A stretch of 5,562 nucleotides of DNA, from positions 1 through 5,562 of the forward strand of contig PXDI01000162.1 of assembly GCA_003565095.1 (NCBI GenBank), written 5' to 3'. Under the pieces are notes generated by a model. The model made no database searches, had not been told where the DNA came from, and was given only the letters and a program-made list of their open reading frames with translations. A program made the position numbers and the translations under genes. Of the stretch, positions 1-5,352 are shown piece by piece. This DNA is from PVC group bacterium (GTDB lineage Bacteria; Verrucomicrobiota; Kiritimatiellia; UBA8416; PXDI01). Numbering within the stretch: the first letter of the stretch is position 1; the number at the start of each line of letters is the position of its first letter.

Positions 1-98
1 CGGCTGATAAACCTGCCACCGAATTGCCGCATAAGCGGCGTCTCCATCTGGCAGTCTATCAGGCGTCCCCCCTGCTGCCGGAAAAGGTCAGCAAACAT
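1..98 (-). pseudogene. aat: Aat-like (leucyl/phenylalanyl-tRNA-protein transferase) C-terminal fragment, cut by window edge
   Basis: From an ATG at 98-96 an open frame of 32 codons runs off the left edge. It contains the string GGRLIDCQMETP followed by FGGRFISR. This matches the Aat-family stretch LIDCQ, then about ten residues with T and H/L, then LGAxxIxR, which lies near residue 186 of about 234 in E. coli Aat. Aat transfers Leu or Phe to N-terminal Lys or Arg, creating N-degrons that ClpS recognises, so the position directly after clpS makes biological sense. Oddity: the codons before the ATG lead within nine bases to the in-frame clpS stop TAG, so about 170 N-terminal residues of a normal Aat, including most of the catalytic GNAT fold, cannot be encoded here. 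The codons just before and at the ATG read ADSMF, reminiscent of the family GESMF motif, as if an internal segment were deleted; this may be chance. No clear Shine-Dalgarno sequence precedes the ATG. Family assignment is moderate because only 32 residues are visible. Confidence 0.5.
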
Positions 99-107
99 GG
101 AATCAGC

Positions 108-404
108 CTATATCTTACAGATCTCCGCAGACAGCCCGCCCGAGACAAGCTGATCGCGGTGCAGGCGGGCTTCCGACTCGCCTTCCACTTCGGCGATTGC
201 CATGCCGCGGTTATGTGCTTCAAGCATTATCCGTGCGGCTAACTCCAGAGTATGACCAAATATCTGCATCAGGTTCATGACAACATACTCACAGGCGTTA
301 TGGTCGTCATTAAACAGCCTGACCTCATACATGTCCTCCAGCCTGTCCAGTACATCAGTAGCCGGCTCGACCAGAACATTCCCCTTTTCGGCCTTGATAA
401 TCAT
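108..404 (-). CDS. clpS: ClpS, ATP-dependent Clp protease adaptor (N-degron receptor)
   Basis: This is a 98-residue protein, close to the usual ClpS length of about 100. The core signature is clear: YEVRLFNDDHNACEYVV at residues 26-42, then IFG (48-50) and RIMLEAH (58-64). In known ClpS proteins the NDD triad (here N32, D33, D34) and the histidine of the MLxxH helix (here H64) hold the alpha-amino group of destabilising N-terminal residues, and ClpS delivers those substrates to ClpA or ClpC with ClpP in the cytosol. Oddity: the gate position, Met40 in E. coli, aligns with Cys38. The N-terminal extension before the core is about 25 residues. The start is supported by a purine-rich AGGGAAGAAG just upstream (411-420). 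The gene lies 55 bp downstream of the pcfJ-like gene and nine bases upstream of an Aat-like fragment. No clpA is visible in the window. Confidence 0.93.
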   Translation of the reverse strand: MIIKAEKGNVLVEPATDVLDRLEDMYEVRLFNDDHNACEYVVMNLMQIFGHTLELAARIMLEAHNRGMAIAEVEGESEARLHRDQLVSGGLSAEICKI

Positions 405-434
405 ATAAACTTCTTCCCTAAAGGAGTTTCAACA

Positions 435-463
435 ATTACACTCAATTCTCATCATAACATCAA
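435..463 (-). promoter_or_regulatory. Candidate sigma-70-type promoter for clpS
   Basis: On the minus strand TTGATG (463-458) and TGTAAT (440-435) are separated by exactly 17 bases and match the TTGACA/TATAAT consensus at 4 and 5 of 6 positions. The -35 overlaps the stop codon of the pcfJ-like gene. Transcription would start near 428, giving a leader of about 24 bases that contains the clpS ribosome binding site. clpS could therefore be expressed separately from the gene before it. This is sequence match only. Confidence 0.38.
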
Positions 464-1758
464 AACGGCAGTCCTGTTGATAAAGAATGCTTATACAGCC
501 ATTCACGAACAAACGCCCTGGTAGCCGGCTTTACCCGTCCATTCGATTTGGCCTTGATTTGTGAAAGATGCCATACGTTGCCGGAATGCTTCACAATTGT
601 AAAAGTTGCTCTTTCTGGTTCAAGCATTCGATAGACATAAGCATTCCGCTGCGCTCCGGTAACGCTTCGCCAGTAACTACTAATACAATTCTGCTGCATG
701 CGGCCCTCTTCACGAAGCATCCCGTAAGATGATATAGGTATAATCGCATCCGTACCAGGAAGCGGAGCCGGCGGCCAGTTGGCCTTGGTCTGCTCATCGC
801 GCCTGCGCTGTTCCCTACGCCACTGTTCAGCCGGGGCATTCCGTCCCCGTCTGTGTGCAATTTCAGCCGCACGCGCTTCCTGCAAGGCAGCCTGGCGTTC
901 ATTCTCACGCTCTTGTGCTGCCATGCATTCACGGTCCGCATTTTCAATAAACTGTTCTATCTGGCTGATCGACCTGAAAGGCCTGTCAAACAACGGCAGA
1001 CCATAATGCACAAGATTGTGTATGCAATGAATTAGCTGTTCGGATAGCGCTGAGGCCTGCTTTTCCTCCTCTGACTGCTCAATTTCTTTAAGCAACGCAG
1101 GTGTTACCAGCGCTTTCAGGCGGGAATTGGTTACAAAATCGAGCACTCCCGCATTAATCATCTTACAATGTGCCAAGCGCCCCATAAGTTCATCGCTATC
1201 AACCGAGAGCGCTCCTCGCAGAAGGCGCAAGCCGGATAATGAAGCTGATTCAGGATGGATTTTCTTGAACAGTCTTACCGCTGCCTGTGTTGCCGGAAAA
1301 CCGAGCCATTGACACATCTCCCGTTGCTTCTGATGAGCATGCATCAAGGCCAGTGTGTGACCAACTTTGGCAGTTGTTCCCCGCATCTCATGATTGTTGA
1401 CAAACACATAAGCAAGCACCGGATTTGCAAAAGCGAGATCGCGTATACGGTCCGACTCGCCGCAAAGCTGCAAGAGCAGCCACTGATGGCTCGCAAATGG
1501 CCGGACAACCTCCCGTATCTCCTGAGGAATAGAATCGACAAACAATTGCAGAGGAGCTTCATGAGAAGACGCGCTTTGCCCGGAAATACCAACACCATAG
1601 TTTTCGGGAATAATGCGAACGTCCGGCCAGCATTCATGCCATCGGCCCTTGGAATCCTGCTGCTGCGCAACAGGCTTTGGCGCAAATGCCAACCGCATAC
1701 GGTATAAATGCGTAGATATATGCAAATATCCATCTTCGGATGTGAATTCCGTTTTCAT
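460..1758 (-). CDS. PcfJ-like domain protein
   Basis: This is a 432-residue protein with no signal peptide or membrane segment visible. The recognisable part is C-terminal: LREEGRMQQNCISSYW (348-363), then AYVYRMLEPERATFTI (373-388), a small beta-rich stretch (VWHLSQIKAKSNGRVKP, 395-411) and a closing helix (412-424). This follows the PcfJ-like family pattern L-x-EG-x-x-M-x-x-CV-x-Y, then a basic residue, ATxxI, and a Q-x-x-x-x-N element. The family is named after a protein of the enterococcal conjugative plasmid pCF10, and its biochemical role is not established. Residues 268-325 are strongly charged (Glu/Arg/Gln-rich) and probably form a long helix or coiled coil. The N-terminal 265 residues are unrecognised. 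The family's common CV after the EG motif is CI here, and the histidine often before that Cys is Asn357. An AGGA (1767-1770) lies eight bases before the ATG. It is divergent from the receiver-domain gene and upstream of clpS. Confidence 0.72.
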   Translation of the reverse strand: MKTEFTSEDGYLHISTHLYRMRLAFAPKPVAQQQDSKGRWHECWPDVRIIPENYGVGISGQSASSHEAPLQLFVDSIPQEIREVVRPFASHQWLLLQLCGESDRIRDLAFANPVLAYVFVNNHEMRGTTAKVGHTLALMHAHQKQREMCQWLGFPATQAAVRLFKKIHPESASLSGLRLLRGALSVDSDELMGRLAHCKMINAGVLDFVTNSRLKALVTPALLKEIEQSEEEKQASALSEQLIHCIHNLVHYGLPLFDRPFRSISQIEQFIENADRECMAAQERENERQAALQEARAAEIAHRRGRNAPAEQWRREQRRRDEQTKANWPPAPLPGTDAIIPISSYGMLREEGRMQQNCISSYWRSVTGAQRNAYVYRMLEPERATFTIVKHSGNVWHLSQIKAKSNGRVKPATRAFVREWLYKHSLSTGLPF

Positions 1759-1766
1759 AACACCGA

Positions 1767-1770
1767 TCCT
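1767..1770 (-). promoter_or_regulatory. Ribosome binding site of the pcfJ-like gene
   Basis: AGGA on the minus strand stands eight bases before the ATG at 1758-1756, supporting this start. I see no convincing -35/-10 pair for this gene in the intergenic region: a TAGTAT (1776-1771) lacks a well-spaced -35. Confidence 0.5.
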
Positions 1771-1847
1771 ATACTAAAAAGAGTGCTAGAAAACAATTCA
1801 TGTTGTTAAAGACGTTTTTCGGCAGCGGTTCTTTCATGCAAATGATG

Positions 1848-1876
1848 TTGGACACATTATGGCCCCTGAAGTTATG
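1848..1876 (+). promoter_or_regulatory. Possible promoter of the receiver-domain gene
   Basis: TTGGAC (1848-1853) and GTTATG (1871-1876) are 17 bases apart. The match to consensus is weak, especially in the -10. If used, transcription would start near 1883, just at the GTTAT half-site cluster, so a protein bound there would block it. It is offered as a candidate only. Confidence 0.22.
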
Positions 1877-1898
1877 GTTATTCTGTTATGCATAACTT
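1869..1898. promoter_or_regulatory. Candidate operator: palindrome and clustered GTTAT half-sites
   Basis: A perfect 12-bp palindrome, GTTATGCATAAC, lies at 1885-1896. A second, wider inverted repeat uses AAGTTATG (1869-1876) and CATAACTT (1891-1898). GTTAT occurs in direct orientation at 1871, 1877 and 1885, and inverted at 1892-1896. The cluster ends just before the AAGG of the receiver gene, in the divergent intergenic region. Such an arrangement is typical of a dimeric repressor site, but the binding protein is unknown. Confidence 0.4.
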
Positions 1899-1902
1899 AA
1901 GG
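1899..1902 (+). promoter_or_regulatory. Ribosome binding site deciding the receiver-gene start
   Basis: AAGG within TAAGGT is eight bases from the ATG at 1911 and only five from the in-frame TTG at 1908. The spacing favours the ATG. Confidence 0.5.
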
Positions 1903-1910
1903 TATATTTG

Positions 1911-3260
1911 ATGACTGCCAAAAGAATCCTTACTGTTGACGACGAGAAAAGCATCACGTCTGTATTGGAAAAGATTCTATGCCGGGAGGGTTTTGTTACT
2001 GAAAAAGCGCATGACGGACAACGCGCACTGGAAATTCTTGCGGAAGACACCGGATTTGATGCAGTAATCTCTGGCTTTTCAATGCCTCGAATGAACGGAG
2101 GACTGCTATCTGAAGCTATCAACAAACAATATCCCGGGCTGCCGTTTATGTTGCTATCCGCATATCCGCCTGATTATAAAGTGTTGGCAAGACTGCCGAT
2201 ATGTGACTTTTTACCAAAACCGATGGAAATCGATCTGTTGATCAGCTCCCTGCAATCAATATGCCGCTGGGGTAATAACTGGCGCGGCGACAGCCGGCGC
2301 CATGAGCTATGGCACTCATATCTACGGATGGAAAACAAAAGCAGCCAATACCCCAGGGGGAGCCAGAGTCTTGTGTCAGAGTTTGTGCATGAAACCCTGC
2401 CACAATATGAGATATGTAAATCGATCTGCTTTCTTGAGTTAGAAACCGTTGCCGGACTTGCTGAACATTTATGGCAGCAGCTAACGGCAAAGAGCCGGAA
2501 TGCAGGATTATCGCCTGCCCAGAACATAACATTTACGAGAGCGGATCAAAATGATTTGCCAATGATCGTTATGCACATTCAAAATCGCCACCCGCTTGAC
2601 CCGCTTATGGCGGCATTGACATATTCGCCAGAAAAACAGGAGTATTGCGGAGGAAACTATACTCGTCTGTTTACAATGCAAAATGAAGTCATACAAGGAA
2701 GATCAAGGAAAGTTATTACCGAACGGGTCACAGACGCTCCAGGCGCTATAATCAGAAAGCATTGCAGAAATATGTCTCCGCAGACTTTTATTGCTGATGT
2801 CATAAAAATCTGCATCAAAAGCGAAAGGCCGCTTCTGCATACAGCAGAACCAGCAGCAATGAGAACAACTAGGGCCAAAGCATCGGCCGATTTGCTTAAA
2901 AAGACCAAAGATTTAGGACTTGCTCTCAGCGGGGTACTCATCAACAGGCTATTGCAGGAGAAGCATGCTTTAGACGATATGATTATCCGTGTGAACGGCA
3001 TGCACAGTCGCCTTACTATGGAAAGTTATGATTATATCGAACGATATGGCGAGGCATCCTATACAAAGGTCAATAAGTTAATACTGTCGTATCTGAAAGT
3101 TCTTGAGCAGACCGCACAAGAGCTGCCTGAAGTCATCGATAACCTATTGAACACACACAATGGCAAAATCTTAATGGAAACCTTGAAATGGATGGTTAAA
3201 GCAGACGGCAAAAGAATGCGTTTAAAAGCGAAAGTTGATGCTTTGGCAATCAAATATTGA
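1911..3260 (+). CDS. Atypical response regulator: receiver domain without phospho-acceptor Asp, plus unknown C-terminal region
   Basis: This is a 449-residue protein counted from the ATG at 1911. Residues 5-118 form a receiver (CheY-like) domain: the acidic pair D10-D11 in ILTVDDE, SMPRMNG (57-63), Ser83 in LLSA at the CheY Thr87 position, and Lys103 in LPKP at the conserved lysine. The position that is normally the phosphorylated Asp, three residues before MP, is Gly55 (codon GGC at 2073-2075, one base from an Asp codon). The domain therefore probably cannot be phosphorylated in the usual way and may act as a constitutive or ligand/protein-binding module. Residues 119-449 match no output domain I know: no helix-turn-helix, GGDEF, EAL, HD-GYP or kinase motifs are seen. 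The last 120 residues look mainly helical. No membrane segment is evident. It is divergent from the pcfJ-like gene and convergent with the phosphoesterase gene. Receiver identity is certain; overall function is not. Confidence 0.85.
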   Translation: MTAKRILTVDDEKSITSVLEKILCREGFVTEKAHDGQRALEILAEDTGFDAVISGFSMPRMNGGLLSEAINKQYPGLPFMLLSAYPPDYKVLARLPICDFLPKPMEIDLLISSLQSICRWGNNWRGDSRRHELWHSYLRMENKSSQYPRGSQSLVSEFVHETLPQYEICKSICFLELETVAGLAEHLWQQLTAKSRNAGLSPAQNITFTRADQNDLPMIVMHIQNRHPLDPLMAALTYSPEKQEYCGGNYTRLFTMQNEVIQGRSRKVITERVTDAPGAIIRKHCRNMSPQTFIADVIKICIKSERPLLHTAEPAAMRTTRAKASADLLKKTKDLGLALSGVLINRLLQEKHALDDMIIRVNGMHSRLTMESYDYIERYGEASYTKVNKLILSYLKVLEQTAQELPEVIDNLLNTHNGKILMETLKWMVKADGKRMRLKAKVDALAIKY

Positions 3261-3284
3261 GCCAACGATCTTGTCTCCGCCACT

Positions 3285-3353
3285 GCACCGGGTCCAGTTG
3301 GCGCAACTGGATTTGGCCCTACCTTCAGTAGGCCAGTTTTCCCGAAACCGGCC
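3285..3353. repeat. Multi-hairpin repeat, copy 1 (between convergent genes)
   Basis: The block starts GCACCGGGTCCAGTTGG and holds consecutive inverted repeats: TCCAGTTG-gcg-CAACTGGA (3293-3311); GGCCCTAC-cttca-GTAGGCC (3315-3334, imperfect); and GGCCAGTTT-tcccg-AAACCGGCC (3331-3353), with one A/C mismatch. It aligns over its whole length with 5353-5413. It lies 25 bases after the receiver-gene stop and 46 bases from the phosphoesterase stop, so it may help end transcription from both sides. No T-run follows the stems, so it is not a classical intrinsic terminator. Confidence 0.85.
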
Positions 3354-3398
3354 CCGTTCCGCCGTTCTGGTCTCCCCCATGCATTATACAAATTCTAC

Positions 3399-4226
3399 TC
3401 ACTTTTTCAAAAACAGAACCGTCTTACCCTCGACGTTCAGCGCACGGCCACCATTACCCAGGGCTTCAACGCGATTTCCGAGCCAATTGCGATGACCGCA
3501 AATCACTAACGCTGGCGGACAAGCTTCAATATAGTCCCGAATAACATCTTGTCCCTCCAACCCCCGTTCCCGCACGCTGGGTCCCTGATGAAGAAGCAAA
3601 ACCTCCGGCTTAGAGCCTAAAACGTTTTGGACCATCTCGCGGAACGTATCCGGTGGTTCACGCCACGGCTTCGTCGTGCTCATCCCCATCACGCCGGATA
3701 CCCCGCCGATACGCATGCCACCATAATTTACAATTGCGCCATGCAGCAGATGCATGCGAGGTTCTTGCCGAAACCGCTTCAAATCGTGGTCATCACCAAA
3801 TTCATCGTGATTACCAGCCACACCGATAACGCACTGGAAACGGTCGCGAAACGCATACCAGACTTCCCTGACATCACCATGGCCTCCGCGCCGTAACAAC
3901 AAGGGATCAGAATGCAGATCTCCCGCCAGCAACATGACCGCCTTGGCGGGATCCACACCGCGATTTTCGAGCAACTCTGCGGTATATTCAGCCACGGCAT
4001 GACCCACAAAACGCGAGCCTGCCTTTCCCCATTTCTCCCCTCTCCGCAGCGTTTCAATTCCCTGCATGTCCGAGGTCGCAACCAGCGCACTGCATCCCTT
4101 GGGTAGATGATCCACGTAAACCACGTAAAAGGGCCACTCCACCCGCTCACGCCCCATATTGCCCTTGCGCACCCGATAATACCCCATCACTGCAATCGGC
4201 TGGTTTTCAATCTCTAAAATATGCAT
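3399..4226 (-). CDS. Calcineurin-like metallophosphoesterase
   Basis: This is a 275-residue protein counted from the ATG at 4226. The metal-site motifs appear in order: ATSDMQG (D53; the usual D-x-H is D-x-Q), LLAGDL (G102-D103), GVAGNHDE (N139, H140, D141), LLLHQGP (H213) and CGHRNW (H245, with Asn247 where GHxH normally has its last His). These are the signatures of the binuclear metal-dependent phosphoesterase superfamily. The substrate cannot be told; members cleave phosphomonoesters, phosphodiesters, nucleotides or act on proteins. The first 45 residues form a non-catalytic beta-like N-terminus. The frame is open back to 4385, but that extension is made of intergenic repeat phrases; GGAGG at 4235-4239, eight bases from the ATG at 4226, decides the start. 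It probably stands alone, facing the receiver gene, and sits between two copies of the hairpin repeat. Confidence 0.88.
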   Translation of the reverse strand: MHILEIENQPIAVMGYYRVRKGNMGRERVEWPFYVVYVDHLPKGCSALVATSDMQGIETLRRGEKWGKAGSRFVGHAVAEYTAELLENRGVDPAKAVMLLAGDLHSDPLLLRRGGHGDVREVWYAFRDRFQCVIGVAGNHDEFGDDHDLKRFRQEPRMHLLHGAIVNYGGMRIGGVSGVMGMSTTKPWREPPDTFREMVQNVLGSKPEVLLLHQGPSVRERGLEGQDVIRDYIEACPPALVICGHRNWLGNRVEALGNGGRALNVEGKTVLFLKK

Positions 4227-4234
4227 ACATCCCC

Positions 4235-4239
4235 CCTCC
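4235..4239 (-). promoter_or_regulatory. Ribosome binding site deciding the phosphoesterase start
   Basis: GGAGG within CGGAGGGGGG lies eight bases before the ATG at 4226. The G-run belongs to a phrase (CGCAGAGGCGCGGAG, 4236-4250) that looks like a dispersed intergenic repeat, so the site may have been recruited from it. A second ATG at 4230-4228 is out of frame. Confidence 0.6.
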
Positions 4240-4294
4240 GCGCCTCTGCGAGAGACCCTCTTTACCAAGAACCACGAACAAATAACCAAGAACC
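4236..4294. repeat. Intergenic repeat phrases (CGCAGAGGCGCGGAG; ACCAAGAACC twice)
   Basis: ACCAAGAACC occurs at 4264-4273 and again at 4285-4294, separated by a CACGAAC-type filler. Next to it, CCTCCGCGCCTCTGCG (4235-4250) is a second phrase. Read as protein these give low-complexity strings such as QEPRTNNQEP (plus) or ICSWFLV (minus), which from memory appear as spurious proteins in repeat-rich PVC-type genomes. The duplication is seen; the dispersal across a genome is inference. Confidence 0.5.
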
Positions 4295-4434
4295 CACTCA
4301 TACGCCGCGCTGCCGGAGCCGGGCGAAACACGTGCCCGATGGCCAATCGTGCCCGCGTCGCCCGGACTCCAGTCCAGCACTGCACCTGGTCGAGTCGTTA
4401 ATCGCAACAGATAGCGTTGACCCGGCAAAGAGAC

Positions 4435-4503
4435 CTCCCATGGGGAGCTTCACCTCACTGCGTGAGCGGGGATTTTGTACCCGCATTAAGACCATAGAAG
4501 GTC
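4435..4503. other. Run of four adjacent short hairpins
   Basis: CTCCC-ATG-GGGAG (4435-4447), CTCAC-TGC-GTGAG (4454-4466), GCGGG-N9-CCCGC (4466-4484) and GACC-ATAGAA-GGTC (4490-4503) follow one another with almost no spacer. Stems are only 4-5 bp, so each alone could be chance. The density suggests a possible structured RNA or repeat element. No T-run follows. Confidence 0.25.
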
Positions 4504-4997
4504 ACTGCACGGTCCTCGTTCGGCGGTCATGTCTCTTTTCGATTTGTCTATCCAATTACCTCTAACTGCACTCTATAAACAGACGGTCACTTTTCACAAG
4601 GGCACACTCCCAAAAAGGGTAGGTGGTCCATTGTGCATGGAAGACCAATCAACCATACACGGGACGATCCCGGCAGACGCCCGCCTGCATACGTCATAAA
4701 CGCATGCAAACACGCATCCGGATGACTCCGGAATCCCGACAGACGGCCTTTTTTACTCCAGGAGACCTGCCTGCCGATCGAGCTTTTTACGTCTAACGAG
4801 AAGATTAATTTACGACCCGGTGACCCATCCTGCGCAGTCAAGCGCCCGACAAGGCCAGATCGAGCTGGGATCTCCCCACCCGGTTTTGAGAATGCCAGCA
4901 TTCTCGGAACCTGCCGTAAGCATGACGCATGTGGCTCGAACACACGTCACCCGTAAAAACAGGCGTGCTTACCGGTGAGACGGATGTCGGATCGGCT

Positions 4998-5282
4998 TCA
5001 GCTCGATCGACCAGTGAGGCAGGCGGGCCGAAAACAAAACGACACCGCGCACCGGCAAGCGGAAATAGCGTCCAGGTATACGACCATACCTAGCCCCGTT
5101 CCGGCTTCATCAGCCATGCTGCATGTGTTGTCATTTTCATAATCAAACCCTCCTGCAAAGGCACCCATAAGAATAATGAATGCCACATATAATGACGCAG
5201 TTAAAACAAAATTCTTTCGAGTAAACAAGCCAATTTTGAAAAATCTTTTCCTCCACTCAAAACACCAAGACGGACAAAACAT
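4998..5282 (-). pseudogene. Possible remnant of a small membrane or exported protein
   Basis: From an ATG at 5282 a 94-codon frame begins with a basic stretch (WRKRFFKIGLFTRKN), then a hydrophobic segment of about 20 residues (FVLTASLYVAFIILMGAFAG) and the acidic FDYENDN, as in a signal peptide or single membrane anchor. After that the frame becomes Cys-rich and unconvincing. AGGA sits only one or two bases before the ATG, too close to work well, and the optimal GGAGG at 5249-5253 has no good start after it in this frame. This local stretch (5130-5280) is much richer in A/T than its surroundings. It could be the start of a decayed gene or simply chance. Confidence 0.18.
5090..5140 (-). other. 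Short ORF (16 codons) with an ideal ribosome binding site
   Basis: GGAGGG (5148-5153) stands seven bases before an ATG opening the frame MKMTTHAAWLMKPERG, ended by TAG. Past the TAG the same frame stays open for many codons. This could be a leader peptide or a gene broken by an amber mutation. It overlaps, in another frame, the possible membrane-protein remnant, so at most one of them is real. Confidence 0.15.
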
Positions 5283-5302
5283 GTCCTGACCCGTACCCAG
5301 TA

Positions 5303-5327
5303 CGTCCAGTTGTCCCGCAACTGGACG
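5303..5327. repeat. CCAGTT/AACTGG hairpin, solitary member
   Basis: A perfect 10-bp stem, CGTCCAGTTG-tcccg-CAACTGGACG. It shares the loop TCCCG and the CCAGTT/AACTGG stem core with the hairpins at 5390-5414 and 3331-3353, but differs from them at two base pairs in a paired manner (T-A against G-C, and G-C against T-A). Confidence 0.85.
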
Positions 5328-5352
5328 CCCGCACCCCACCCACCCTCCAACC

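Larger units (their letters stand above)
4386..5302. other. Gene-poor stretch with small hairpins, no supported gene
   Basis: No reading frame here shows a recognisable family, good ribosome binding site and consistent length together. Four short hairpins follow one another at 4435-4503. A longer one, TTTTGAGAATG-ccag-CATTCTCGGAA, lies at 4884-4909 with two G/T pairs. The nonamer GATCGAGCT occurs at 4776-4784 and 4858-4866, and inverted at 5000-5008. The open frame 4587-4943 (minus, GTG start, 118 codons) is Cys/Pro/Gly-rich and without features, and I do not call it a gene. The stretch may be decayed genes and repeats, or contain an unrecognised RNA. Confidence 0.5.

Noticed and set aside
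1908..1910. TTG as the start of the receiver gene
   Set aside because: The next codon is ATG with better spacing (eight bases) from AAGG.
3285..3353. Classical intrinsic terminator between the convergent genes
   Set aside because: The stems are strong but no T-run follows on either strand, so the block is called a repeat.
4227..4385. N-terminal extension of the phosphoesterase to an upstream ATG at 4385
   Set aside because: The added 53 residues translate repeat phrases and lack family similarity. The ATG at 4226 has a well-spaced GGAGG and directly precedes the conserved protein body.
4690..4760. Terminator before the T-run at 4749-4754
   Set aside because: No stable stem ends directly before the T-run; the CGG/CCG pairings nearby are weak.
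4791..4797. GTCTAAC as an integron attC core (RYYYAAC)
   Set aside because: No matching GTTRRRY partner at a suitable distance, no imperfect attC-type hairpin and no integrase in view.
4587..4943. Minus-strand frame of 118 codons
   Set aside because: GTG start without a clear ribosome site, Cys/Pro/Gly-rich, no motif, and the region carries repeats and hairpins.
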